Shown here piece by piece: positions 53,634 through 64,000 of a DNA stretch of 64,000 nucleotides. The notes below the pieces were generated by a model. That model was not told where the DNA came from, did no database searches, and was given only the letters and a program-made list of their open reading frames with translations. Within the stretch, counting starts at the first letter, position 1. Every line of letters begins with the position of its first letter. The position numbers and the translations under genes are program-made. Source of the stretch: Sitta carolinensis (lineage: Eukaryota > Chordata > Aves > Passeriformes > Sittidae); NCBI GenBank assembly GCA_032173965.1, contig CM063283.1, positions 17,774,501 to 17,838,500 on the forward strand. Reading direction: 5' to 3'.

Positions 53634-56543
53634 CCTTTTGGGCAAATTCAACTGAACCATTAAATGTCAAACACAGTAGAGATAAGGCAGTTCCACTGAG
53701 TAGCAGAATTAATCAAATGTCTTAGTTTCACCAGATTAGGCTGGCAAGTCTCTGTTAAAAAGCCCACACAGTAAATTTAGAGCTTCTCCTTCCCTCTACC
53801 AATAAAATCAGCTATTTGACAACATAGTATCAGTGCCAGAATAATCCAAGAATAAAGAACTGCCCTCAGATACACCTCCTTGAGATCTGAAGATTCACAG
53901 TACAAAAATGAAGACAAAGATGAATAACTACAGGAAGCTATAAATCATCATTTTATAAATCATTATTTTAGGAAGTATTAAGCAACTGCTAGACTTCTGA
54001 AATGCTGCATCATGCAGAAAACACTGCAGAGTCTATCCCTTGTAGCTCATCTATGCTTTTGAAAAATCTAGTCCTTGCGTATTACTTGAGAGAGTAAAGC
54101 ACAAAAACTACAAATCTGGAAACAAAGTGAGCTTAAATGTTAGATTTAGGCACATATCTCTGCTTGCCTGCCTCTCAAATAAAGTTCTGCAACTTTTGCA
54201 TGCAAGGCTAGTACTCTCCCTGCTTTGAAGTGCCACATTCCTTCTTTAATATGAGGTTAGGGTGTACAGAACCTTACCCTTTTTAATTAACATTTCAGCC
54301 CTGATTGGTGGTAATTCAAAATGATCTTTTTCTGACAGAGGCTTTCACAGTGAGTACAAAATAACCTGGTCTAGTGCTTAGAGGCCTGACAGAGACATCA
54401 CAAATGGTACTTGTTAGATGAGCCATCTGAGCCATGGGGTCCTAGCTACCCTTCTGCATTACTGGCAGAGCCTCCCCACCAGAAGCAGGAAAGAGCAGTA
54501 AGAGAAATGTTATTCTGTGCTTACCCTGAAGGCTATTGATATAGAAAACCCTAACTTCAAATCTACAAAATGGATTCTCCTGAGGTGAATTGCTACTAAG
54601 TAAATAGTACCAAGTCTCCGCTGGAAAAGTGAGACTTGGATGACCATTGCTTGAGATACTTCTAATGAATTTTTTTCAACCTAGAGTGACATACTGCTTA
54701 GGAAAGATTATAAAACGCATGGTTGTCGCTATTAGTAGTGAACTCCTGTGCTTCCAAGACTTTCTGGGAAGCTTTAGACTATACATTACAAAAAAAAACC
54801 CAAAAAAAAAAACCAAACCAAACTTTCAGCAGTACCTCTTTCATAACCTTAGTCTTCTAAAACAACAAATTAAATGATAGTTCAAATATAAGCCAAACAA
54901 ATCACTTGAAATCTGAATTTAAGAATATCATGCTTCTATCATCAAAGCTGTTAGGCATTTATCATAATCCTTCTGTCTCATTGAGGTTTTCCCTGTCTTA
55001 AAAAGCACAAGACTGCCTGAAACACAAGGAATGGCAGGATAGCAGGAAAATAATATCCAAAGATATAGTCATGCATTCCCAGTTGTAATTTGTTCTGGCC
55101 TCCTTCATTCCCCTCTCGCTATATTTCCAGGAACTTGAAGATGCGTGGTTACTCCACATGGAAACACTGAGCTTCTGTTATTTGTAGGAATGTTCACAGA
55201 CTGTGCAGAAAAAGTTGTGCCTAAGGAAGGCAGTATGTTAACAATCTCAAAAAACATACATCCAGGTAAGGAAGAGGCTCAGCCTAGTGTTAGCCAACCT
55301 ACTAGTAGTGTTTGTTAGGTTAAACTGCAGAGTGGATGACTTCAAGATTTATTGAACAAACAATCCATCCTTATTGATTTGCAGGTAAAATAAACAAATT
55401 GCTGTTACAAACTGAGTGCATATCTATTAGTAGGATCACTTACTCAGAATTAAATTGGGGAGGGGATGCAAGTTAAAAACAACAAAACACAGCATAAGCA
55501 GAGTCACCTAGGTAGGAAATGTTTCCAGCAGGCAATTTTCATAACCAATTGCTCAGTTGCTAAAGAAGTGGTGCACACTGCATGCATATTCATTCAATCA
55601 CCAATGCGTTACATGACAAATATAATCAAGTCTAGTAAAGAGAGAATGCAAGAGTTGAAAGAATTAAGGGAACTATTAAAAGAAAGCAAATCACTTTTTT
55701 CTCTGGTCTGCTGGTTTGAAACCAATCCATATTAATAGACATGAAGTTGTAAATGTCCAGCATCTGACTATAAACTGGTGCATGGGAAATCAGCTGGCAG
55801 ACTTCTTCCTGTCCTGCCAAATGCCAAATCCTGGGAATGCTGTACATAACTGACTCCTGAGCTCCTAGAAACCATGGATGAAACAACTAGAATTAGCACA
55901 GCAAAATATAAGCATCCACAACTACTGTCTATTTTCCTCAGTGATGTAATCTGCTCCTTTATGCAGAGTTTACTTGTCTGATCTAACCATAATTTTCTTG
56001 TTATTACAGAATTGCTGTCATGTGTTGAATCTAAAGTCTGCCAAATTTCTGATTAAGGATCCAAAATAATATTAATCTCTCTATTTCAGAAACATTAAGG
56101 CTAAAAAGCTGAACTAGAGAAAGATGTTATGCCCTTTCACATGTAAGAATGAAAAAATACTAAGATTAGAAATTCTTAGAACTCGTCCAACAGAAAGAAT
56201 GTTAAAATGTTGCACTAAAAAGTTGAAGTTTTTCTCTCATGCAAGTAAATTATTAATTGGATAGAGTCTTCATAAGCTTTGTGAACATATTTGTGGGACT
56301 TGGATCTAGTTTCAAAATAGCTATAAATTACTATAATTTGGCATCGATCTTTCATAAAGGCAGAGGATATGTACAAATTATGTTTTTCTGCAATAATCAT
56401 ATAAAAATATTTTATTTAAATGGCAACTACAATCAAAATGTTTCAATGTTAAAGACACTTCCCAGGCTGGGTCTGAATATGACTTCATGTGCTGTGAGCC
56501 AAGGAAGCTGTACATGAGCATCAGTTGTGATCCAGTTTTGATG
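53634..56543. other. Non-coding stretch, nothing recognised
   Basis: No gene is supported. An A/C-rich patch with poly(A) lies at about 54790-54823. Open frames up to 89 codons have no recognisable domain. The right limit is the target-site duplication of a solo LTR. Confidence 0.55.
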
Positions 56544-56949
56544 ACCTTCTGTGGGTATTGAATATTAAGTTGGTTAAGCTGTTTATCCTCTAGTGGTGTC
56601 TCCCTGTTAACCTTCCAATGGGCTTGGTTTATCCCTGGCTGGCCACACCCTGTGTCATTGTACCCGTCCCCTATGGTAACACCCCCAGGAGGACTCACAC
56701 GTTAAGAGCTTGAGCTCTGGGGTCCTTGCGCTCTCTTTTACACTCCCTTGAGAAGAATAAAATCTCTGCAAAAGTGCCTTCTCAGACCTTTACTTCAAAC
56801 CTGGCACTGAGGTCGGGAGCCTAGAGAGCAGAGAGCCTCTCTGCTTTCCACCATTCAAGGACTGATTGCAGCCTGAGAACGGCTGGCCCTGACTGCACAG
56901 CCGGGGAACAAGGCTAGCCGGGCCCCCCGGAGCAGCAGCCACAACCTTC
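56544..56949 (+). mobile_element. Solo ERVK-type LTR with perfect 6-bp target duplication
   Basis: The LTR proper is 56550-56943 (394 bp), starting TGTGG and ending ACA. It is flanked by ACCTTC at 56544-56549 and 56944-56949. A 6-bp duplication is the length made by class II (ERVK) integrases. A consensus AATAAA is at 56756-56761. No internal retroviral sequence lies on either side, so the copy arose by LTR-LTR recombination that removed the provirus. Its U3 resembles the - strand LTR at 59264-59660, while about the last 127 bp (56813-56939) matches the provirus LTR at 4180-4307 with only one or two differences. Confidence 0.93.
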
Positions 56950-58533
56950 GAGCACTAAAGAGCAGAGTAGCACTAAGTGCTACCAGTTCTCATTGTTTCA
57001 GCCTTGACTAATTCTTTTTCAGAGGAAGTAAACCACAGCTTCACTATAACTCAGTATTTCATGACACTTGGAACAAATTTCCAAAACCTGCTTTCAAATG
57101 AGAAAAGACAGGTATCTAGAATTAGCTAACAGCCACTTACAAACCAAGTTTCCCAGCTTCCTGATACAATAAAACAACAGGAATGATAAATTGCACTTAG
57201 CTTTTTGCCTAGTCCTTACTGCAAAGGCTTTTTGGGATGTCAAGAGGAAAAACAGAAAAACTTCACTCTTCCAGTACCAGCTGAACTGAATTCATTGATC
57301 TCAACACAGTTACTTTTCATTGCTCTGTCTTCTGGCCTACCCTCCTTTCTGTGAAAGAAAAGACCCAAACAAATCAGTGGTGTATCTACAGAATATATAC
57401 TTGTGAACTTGCCAAAAACCTAAAATAGAAAGTCTTGGTAATTTGGAAAGAAATTTAGCCCCAAAGCATTTGGATTAAGATCTACAAAATGTTATTTATT
57501 GGCAAGACTCATCTGGCTGAAGACAGTGGTTCTTGTAGCACTGGCACAGGTACTCCAGGTGTTTTTGAGTTTTGTGGTTTTATTTGAGGTTTTTTCATGG
57601 AAATTATTAGGCTATTTTGATATTTACCCTGCTCCTTCAGAGGCATGAGCTCCAGTGAGGTTAAGGGCTGTGAGAAAGGTAACAGCTCAAAGTCATTCTG
57701 ACCTCTGAATCCTGCTGTTGCTGAGTACAGATCCCAGCACTAACAGCTTCCTGTCCACCCATTTTTTTTTCCTGGAGAGGGAATGCAGACACATGCTGCA
57801 AACTAAAAGAGTTGATCACAAAATGATTTAGTCTACAGCAGCAGTATTTGATCAGCTCATGGAGACCAAGTTAGTACAGGCCCCTTCTGTGGAGCTCTCA
57901 GAATCAATTTTTACACTATTGCACAATTGGTAGTAGCTGAAGCTAAGATGCCAGCAGAATATATGATTAAAAACAGTATTGCAAGTGCTGTCATGCACCA
58001 GTAGTCTCTAAACTAATTTAGCCACATCGGTAGCACTTTCATATTAGAAGTGGCTGGCCTTATTTACAGACTTATCATTTCCAAGGTAACAGCTGAATTC
58101 AACAGCTTGTAGACCTCCTTCCCACAAACATCTGATGGCGTAGGTGTGGAGGACTCAGAGGTCAGAATTGGGAAGAAGCTGCCATCTGTCTTTAATTCTC
58201 CCATAGTGTGATGGCTCTTTGGAGAATTAAATCTTTACACACAAATACAGACAACAGCCCCTCAGTGTTCCCTTACTTGTATCACTATGTTTCTCCTCAG
58301 AGAGGGCTGTAAGAGAAGTATGTATAGTATCAAGATATAAATACGTTTAAAGTGATTGCTTCCAACAATCACCCAACATCACAGGAAATATTCCATCTAA
58401 TTGTATAGATTCAAGTGTGCACAAATGAGCCACCAGGGGCTGTGAACCTAAAGAGAAACTGTGTGCCAAGCCATTTGAGTTTGTGTTTGGTTTTATTTTT
58501 CCACTCCTTTTATCTTCTTTAATATACTTACGT
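56950..58533. other. Non-coding stretch between solo LTRs
   Basis: No gene or repeat end is recognised. G/T-rich low-complexity DNA lies at about 57558-57597. Confidence 0.5.
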
Positions 58534-59160
58534 TTAGCTCCTTGAGTCTGTGCTGTGCAGGAAGTTTCTAAAGCAGGGTGAGGCCTTGCCGACTGAGTAA
58601 GACTGAAAGCCTATGTGTAGAAAGGGATGATGAGCTGTAAAGGCATCAAATTTGTGTCTGGAGTGGAACATTATAATCTGAAGATGGCAGACTTGGTGGG
58701 GAATGCCGAAAAGCCTCACTGTCACACTGCCATCGCAGTGAGTGAGGAGACATTTTTCCATTAACTGAGGTGCAGGAGATCTCGAAAATAGACTCAGCAT
58801 TTGAAATAAATGGTACAATGCGACATACCCTGAGTTTACTACTGTATTAGAAATTATTTTAGCACATCTTCCAGAAAATGCAGTGAGTGCAGTTGGAGGA
58901 TTGGCAGGCCACTGCCAGTACAGCTCTGCTGGAAGAGCTGAGGAACTTCCTGAGTACTTTTGTCTAAAACAAACAAGAGGCTTTCCAGGAAGTTCTGAGT
59001 AATCATCTGACCTTGTGCGTAACTTAACAGCTAGAGAGGAAAAAACTATCCTGAGATGGAGAGACAAAGATTTAAGTAAACAAGAAAATGCACCAGCCTG
59101 CTTGAGGAAATTATGAAAGAACAAACTGAAACGTGCCACAGGAATTTTAGCAGAGAGCAA
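58534..59160 (-). other. 208-codon open frame, function unknown
   Basis: This is the longest open frame in the window, starting at an ATG on the minus strand. It has no recognised domain, signal peptide, clear membrane segment or repeat. It is rich in Ser, Leu, His and Phe. With a stop frequency typical of AT-rich DNA, a frame this long is expected only a few hundredths to a few tenths of a time in 64 kb, so chance remains possible. It lies between two solo LTRs but contains no recognisable retroviral motif. It could be a chance frame, part of an unrecognised transposon, or a lineage-specific gene. I do not call it a gene. Confidence 0.15.
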
Positions 59161-59257
59161 CCAATCCAGTGAGACTCATGAGAGAACTACAAAGAATGAA
59201 ATGTCATAAAGACAGCCTACTGACTCCACACAGGGGATTTCCTCAGGACCCTTCCTT

Positions 59258-59666
59258 CCCCTCTGCAGCTGGGGTCCAGAGGGAGCCCAGCTGTCCCTGT
59301 CCAATGGCCCTGCGGCCGGGGTGACCATTCCCAGGCTGAGAACATTCTAGGAATGACACAAAGCAGATGCTCTCTGCTTCCCAGAGTCTCCTGATCCCTT
59401 GTGCCAAGGCTGGAAGTAAAGATCGGAGAAGGCACTTTTCCATGGAAGCTTAGTCTTCTCAAAGGGGTGCAAAAGAGGAAGCAGGACCCCAAAGCCCAGG
59501 CTTTTATCCTGAGTCCTCCTGGGGGTGTTACCATCAGGGGACAGGTACAATGGGACAGGGAGTGGCCAGCCAGGGATAAACCAAGCCCATTGGGAGGTGT
59601 TAACAGGGAGATGCTACTAGAGGAAAAACAGTTTAACCAACTCAATATTCGATTACCACACCCCTC
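59258..59666 (-). mobile_element. Solo ERVK-type LTR, minus strand, perfect 6-bp target duplication
   Basis: The LTR proper is 59264-59660 (397 bp). Read on the minus strand it starts TGTGGTAATCG at 59660 and ends GCTGCA at 59264. CCCCTC flanks it at 59258-59263 and 59661-59666. A TATA-like GATAAAAG lies on the minus strand near 59501-59508. The polyadenylation signal is decayed. The U3 half is roughly 80% identical by eye to the + solo LTR at 56550-56943, but its last third (U5) is clearly different from both other copies. Open frames over this region are shadows of LTR sequence. Confidence 0.92.
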
Positions 59667-62600
59667 CAGAGTTTAAAGTTCTTTCTTTCTTTGTGCAGGC
59701 CTCTTACTGCTTTCCTCAACTAAGCAGTGTCTGTCTTTAGAGATGATGGGCATCAATATTCCCTACATGAGACCACAGCAGCATCATAACACAGAAGATT
59801 GAAAGAGCCCCTGCAACCTGCGTGTTTTATTCAGGGATCCCATCCACAGAAAATCAAGTCAACTACTGATAGCAATACTATGTGGGCAGCTTTTCTACTC
59901 AAGCCAAATTAATCATAACAATGCTATGGCTTTTCCAGTTAGACAATCCTGCTTTTTAAGCTTTGACTCTCCTGCAATAGGAAGCTTCAAATGGACTAAA
60001 AATAAAGAGCAAGTTAAGAGAAAAAAGGACATTAGAAGTTGCAGAGAAAATGAGCTTTTTCATGCCTATGAACAGATGCTCTGGGACTCTTAACACTAAA
60101 TACTTTCCAATTTAATTATGAGGACAATGTAAATTTTTGTTTGGTTTATGTATGTGCATGCATATAAATACATTCCAACAAGTATCTATTCATGTGCTAC
60201 AGTTCTCTCCTCAGCTCTTAATACTTCCTGTCTTTGCAGTTGTGCAAATATGTCTATACACAAGAGGAAATAGAATAAGCTCCCTGGAAATTTAAGGGGG
60301 GACCACAGACACACACATAAAATCCCCATTACAGGTCTCTGTTGTTGCTCTATCATTACATAAATCACAATAGCAACACTGTGGATTAGCAGTAGTTTTA
60401 GGGCCATAGATAGCACACCATCCAGTCTTTTCTGAAGCCGTCTCTACCACTGTTCCTAAACCATCAATATTTCATTGAGACACCATGGTTGAAGCCTTAA
60501 CTTATATACACAGTTATTTGGGTTGTCCTGCAAAAGGTTTGTCATGCTTTAAGATAAATTTTCCTTGTGTGCAAAAAATCAGAGCACACACCCTGTCTCT
60601 CAGATAACCTTCTTTAACCTTTATATCAGCACAGCAGTACTTCAGTGGTTCCTCATATCCAACACAATCCACTGAAGGATAAGAACAAGAGATGAAAGAA
60701 AGAGTGGATTACAAAATGGAATCTAAATAGTTGTGTTCTGGTCTTGTTAGAAGTAAGTATTTGTGTTGGTGCAGATGCCTAAAAATATATTTTTTTTTTT
60801 ACTTTAAAGTGGTAAACACCACACTGATTTTTTTTTCCAATCTGTACAATTTTTGAGATGAGCTGATTCTGAAGTATATATTGTCCCTGGTTCTAGACTG
60901 CCAATGAACACAGTCTTTGGTGGACTGTGGGGCCTATTTACTTTAAGACTTTTAAAACTAAGATTGTAAACAATGGATGGATGACTTCCCCATCCCCCTC
61001 CTTTTCTGCAGAATTAAAATAAACAAAAAAGGTTGATGATTTCTTTAGAGCAAACACCAAAACACTGGAGACAATAGAAGTTTTATTTCAGACTCCTCAC
61101 CAGGACCAAGTTTATAATCTGCAAAACGTTCAGTCTTGATGTGCTGAGGGGGAGGAGGAAAGGACAACTGTGTGTCAGCAGAATCTTCTCTGTGAAAACA
61201 CAAACCTCATTCTGTGCCCTTTGATTTGGATGGTGATAAACAGTAGAATGACTCAAGACACCACTTTTTTCCACAAGAGCTTAAAAAAAAATAGCAGCAG
61301 AAAATAGTTTCAACTTGTTAGAAAACTAAAACCTCTGCAGACACAAGCATTTGCTAAAAGTAACACTCGGCCTTTCTGTTCCTTCCATTTCCACAGAAGT
61401 ATTTCCAGTTCTATTTGGGTTTCTGCTCACACAAACATCCTCCTTTTGCAAAAGTCAGATTCTAGTCACAAGCATTTTCCTGGGGAGAATAAACTTCAGG
61501 GTAGGCTCAATTTTGATCATATGAATGCTGGTATAAGAGAATAATCAAGTGGAGTGATGTAGCTCCACTTCAAAGAAAGAAGATGTCCAGTCAGATTCTG
61601 GCCCCTAATTCTCTGGCTTAGGCCACAAATTTGAAAAATTAACAGCTAGCCAGGTACTCAAGACTATGCCTAAAGTTACAAGCAAAGGAGCAAGATTTTA
61701 AAAGTATTTTTTACAGAATCTAAACAATAGAATAAGTTTTTATTACTAATACATTTCTCTAAAATACATTCACCATTGATAGGTTGAACTGGAGAGATTC
61801 CATTGAAACAGACTGAAAAACAATGCTAAGATAATTACTTTTATCCTTTTCTGCTCTGGAGTTGGAATACTAACATGTGTGACATCACAGCAGGAGCAGA
61901 TTATGATCCAACAGCAAATAGCTTCATCCACCAGAATCAAACACCTCCATGAAGCACACAGGAAACAGGAGCTCACAGCATTGACCCAGCATTAGGGGGA
62001 CTTAAAGCTACACTTGGTGTGAGGGCAGAACAAGGAACAACTGTTCACAATGTGACCCTGCACCCCCCAGCTTCCAGAGCATCCCTACATGCAATGAGAA
62101 TGAGCCAGGGTACTGTCTTGGTCTAAGCACCACTAATACATACACCTTCCTTGAGAAAAATCTGCTTCATGATTATTCTTGAGAATGGAGACTGGAGCAA
62201 TCTCTTAAGAACCAGTGCATCAAAGCTACTGACAGTGAAAAAACCTTGAATTTTATCTGGGAATTTCATCACTGAAGGATCATGAAGCATTCCTGTACAC
62301 TAATCATACATTGTGTAAAGTATAAGGCATGACTATGTCCATTGCACAAGATGAAACCAGACCCAGAGAATATAAAGACAACATTCTCAAAAAATGGCTA
62401 TTAATTTTGGAAATCATGGGATTAGGAGTATTCTAACTGCAGTCCCTCCATAAGTAAAGTACAAGCTGCTTTGATGCCTTTATTTCCAATAGCAGTTTTA
62501 AAAGTTCACAGCACTTCCAAGAAAAAAGAAAGGGATTTTTCAGATGTTGAGATCTTCAAAACAAATGGACATTCTTTGAAGTGCTAACCTTATGACTGCA

Positions 62601-62928
62601 CTAAGAACAGGTGCTGAGCTGCTGACAGAGTGGGAAATGAAATTTCTGGATACTTACTTCTTAGGAAACTAAATAGTTTGCTTTCCCCTCTTGCCCCCTT
62701 TTGTAGGCATGTAGATTTTATCTGTCATCTAAGCTGACCAACTCTATAAGCCAACAGCCGATCTCCAGCCACCAGGCAAATTTTGAGGCTGCATTAGAAA
62801 TTGGGTGCATAGTTTTGTCCACTCTGATTTAGTGTGCTAGTACAGAATGTAGATAACAGACACTACACTGTTTTTCTTCTCAAAAGGTAATGTCTTTCAA
62901 ATATACTTTTAAAAAGTCCATGCACAGG
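59667..62928. other. Non-coding stretch, nothing recognised
   Basis: No gene is supported; open frames are under 80 codons and scattered. A poly(T) run occurs at about 60790-60800. The right limit is the presumed end of another LTR element. Confidence 0.5.
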
Positions 62929-64000
62929 TGTTACGGTTTCAATTTGAAACCAGGCAGAAGCACCAATTCGTTTATGATTTGAGTTTGCCAATTTGAAATT
63001 TTCTAATCAAGAGCAAAGAAGGCTTTAGCTTAAAATTAATAAGACTTTATTAACTAACACAAAAAGGGAAAAAAACTCCAAGAATCAGAATGAAACCTTC
63101 AAAACACTCTTCCTCCTTCCCCAACCCTTTTTCTCTTCCAACTGACCACATAAAGAAAATAACACTCAAAAATCTCATTCATTTTTACATCTCTAAACCA
63201 ATCTGTCGTCAGATCACTTAGAGAGGGAAGCACTCTGTTCACTATGGAAAATTCCTCCACAAGAAAACAGTTCTCTTGTAGATCCATTCTTCATGAACAG
63301 CAACCGCCCAGATCCTTTGCATTCATGAAACTCCTCCCATGTTCACAGTTGTTTCTCTGGGCCACATCGACGTATGGGGCTTTATTTTAAAGATAACTGT
63401 TCAAAACAAAGGTTCTCTTTAAATATCTGAGATCACTTTCATCTCAGGGAATAGAGATTCAATTCTTCTTTCAAGGACAAAGTGTCTTTATCAATTCATC
63501 TCTCTGTTCAACTTCTCATGAAATCACAGCTTTGTCAACATTTTATTCCTCTGCTCAGGTCTACAGCAGAACTCTCTATCTCCCCTATAATTCTTTATGA
63601 TTTAAAGGAAATATCTCAATATATTATAGCCAACTACCATAGCTTACGAAAGTTTTTTTACAGCTTGAAAGCAACTTCCCATACTCCTTCTAACCGGATC
63701 TTTAATCCTTCTTGACTGACTTTGATACTTCATGTGGTCTTTACACATCTGCACTCAAATTTTCTCTCATTGGAGAGAGGATGGAGGTTTTTCCAGGTCC
63801 CATCTGTGCGCTGATGCACTGAAAGAGTTAACAAGAGACACTGTCTGGGCCAAAGCATTCACCTGAGAGATTTTGGCTGTGCCAGGACACTCCATGGTGT
63901 CACATTCCAAAGCCCTGCTGAAGAGGGGCAGATCTCAGGGTGCCTGTGCCCAAAGGCAGCCACTGCTGGTCCTTTGCAGCTGGGGGGGAAGTTGGACAGA
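62929..64000 (-). mobile_element. Probable LTR retroelement, cut by window edge
   Basis: From TGTTACGG at 62929 to the window end the sequence reads like a high-copy songbird LTR that I recognise only from memory of its text, not from an alignment. The familiar stretches are CTCAAAAATCTC...ATCTCT near 63170, the ACAGTTCTCTTGTAGATCCATTC block near 63270, CTCTGGGCCAC near 63355, and the GCAGCCACTGCTGGTCCTTTGCAGC block near 63955. A minus-strand AATAAA (plus-strand TTTATT at 63046-63051) lies about 120 bp inside the left end. This suggests the element is on the minus strand, with 62929 as its 3' CA end. An ERVL-type origin is possible but unproven. The flanking duplication cannot be tested because the other end is outside. 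Confidence 0.45.

Overview
This window looks like a gene-poor piece of a bird nuclear chromosome, probably a songbird. The best evidence is the 3' end of a CR1 LINE at 41912-42169. It ends in the tandem octamer ATTCTGTG, which is typical of CR1 in birds and other sauropsids. A family of about 395-bp class II (ERVK-type) LTRs and a right-edge sequence resembling high-copy songbird LTRs agree with this. The background is AT-rich with many poly(A), poly(T) and A/C-rich runs. No open frame could be matched to a host protein, and no rRNA, tRNA, CRISPR or bacterial operon was seen. The window is therefore either intergenic or inside a large intron.

Layout: 1-3916 is unremarkable AT-rich DNA. 3917-6005 is a truncated endogenous retrovirus on the + strand, with a 5' LTR (3917-4311), a decayed tRNA-Lys-type primer binding site (4314-4332), a GC-rich leader (4333-4916) and a broken gag (4917-6005). 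Pol, env and the 3' LTR are not recognisable. 6006-22959 is non-coding with small hairpins, simple repeats and one E-box cluster. 22960-23210 is a short but intense CpG island with a perfect EGR1 site, and it abuts a 12-unit minisatellite of 38/39-bp units (23216-23673). 23674-56543 is again non-coding apart from the CR1 tail and small structural motifs.

At 56544-59666 lie two solo LTRs of the ERVK family in opposite orientation, each with a perfect 6-bp target-site duplication: 56550-56943 (+) and 59264-59660 (-). A 208-codon open frame of unknown meaning lies between them on the - strand (58534-59160). From 62929 to the right edge is a probable second LTR element, cut by the window end.

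The two most interesting observations are these. The + solo LTR is a mosaic: its U3 resembles the - solo LTR, while its last ~127 bp is almost identical to the provirus LTR about 52 kb away. The CpG-island/EGR1-site/minisatellite block is a candidate promoter in a region with no visible gene. I did not find a convincing new biological system. All similarity statements come from reading the sequence by eye; no database or alignment program was used.
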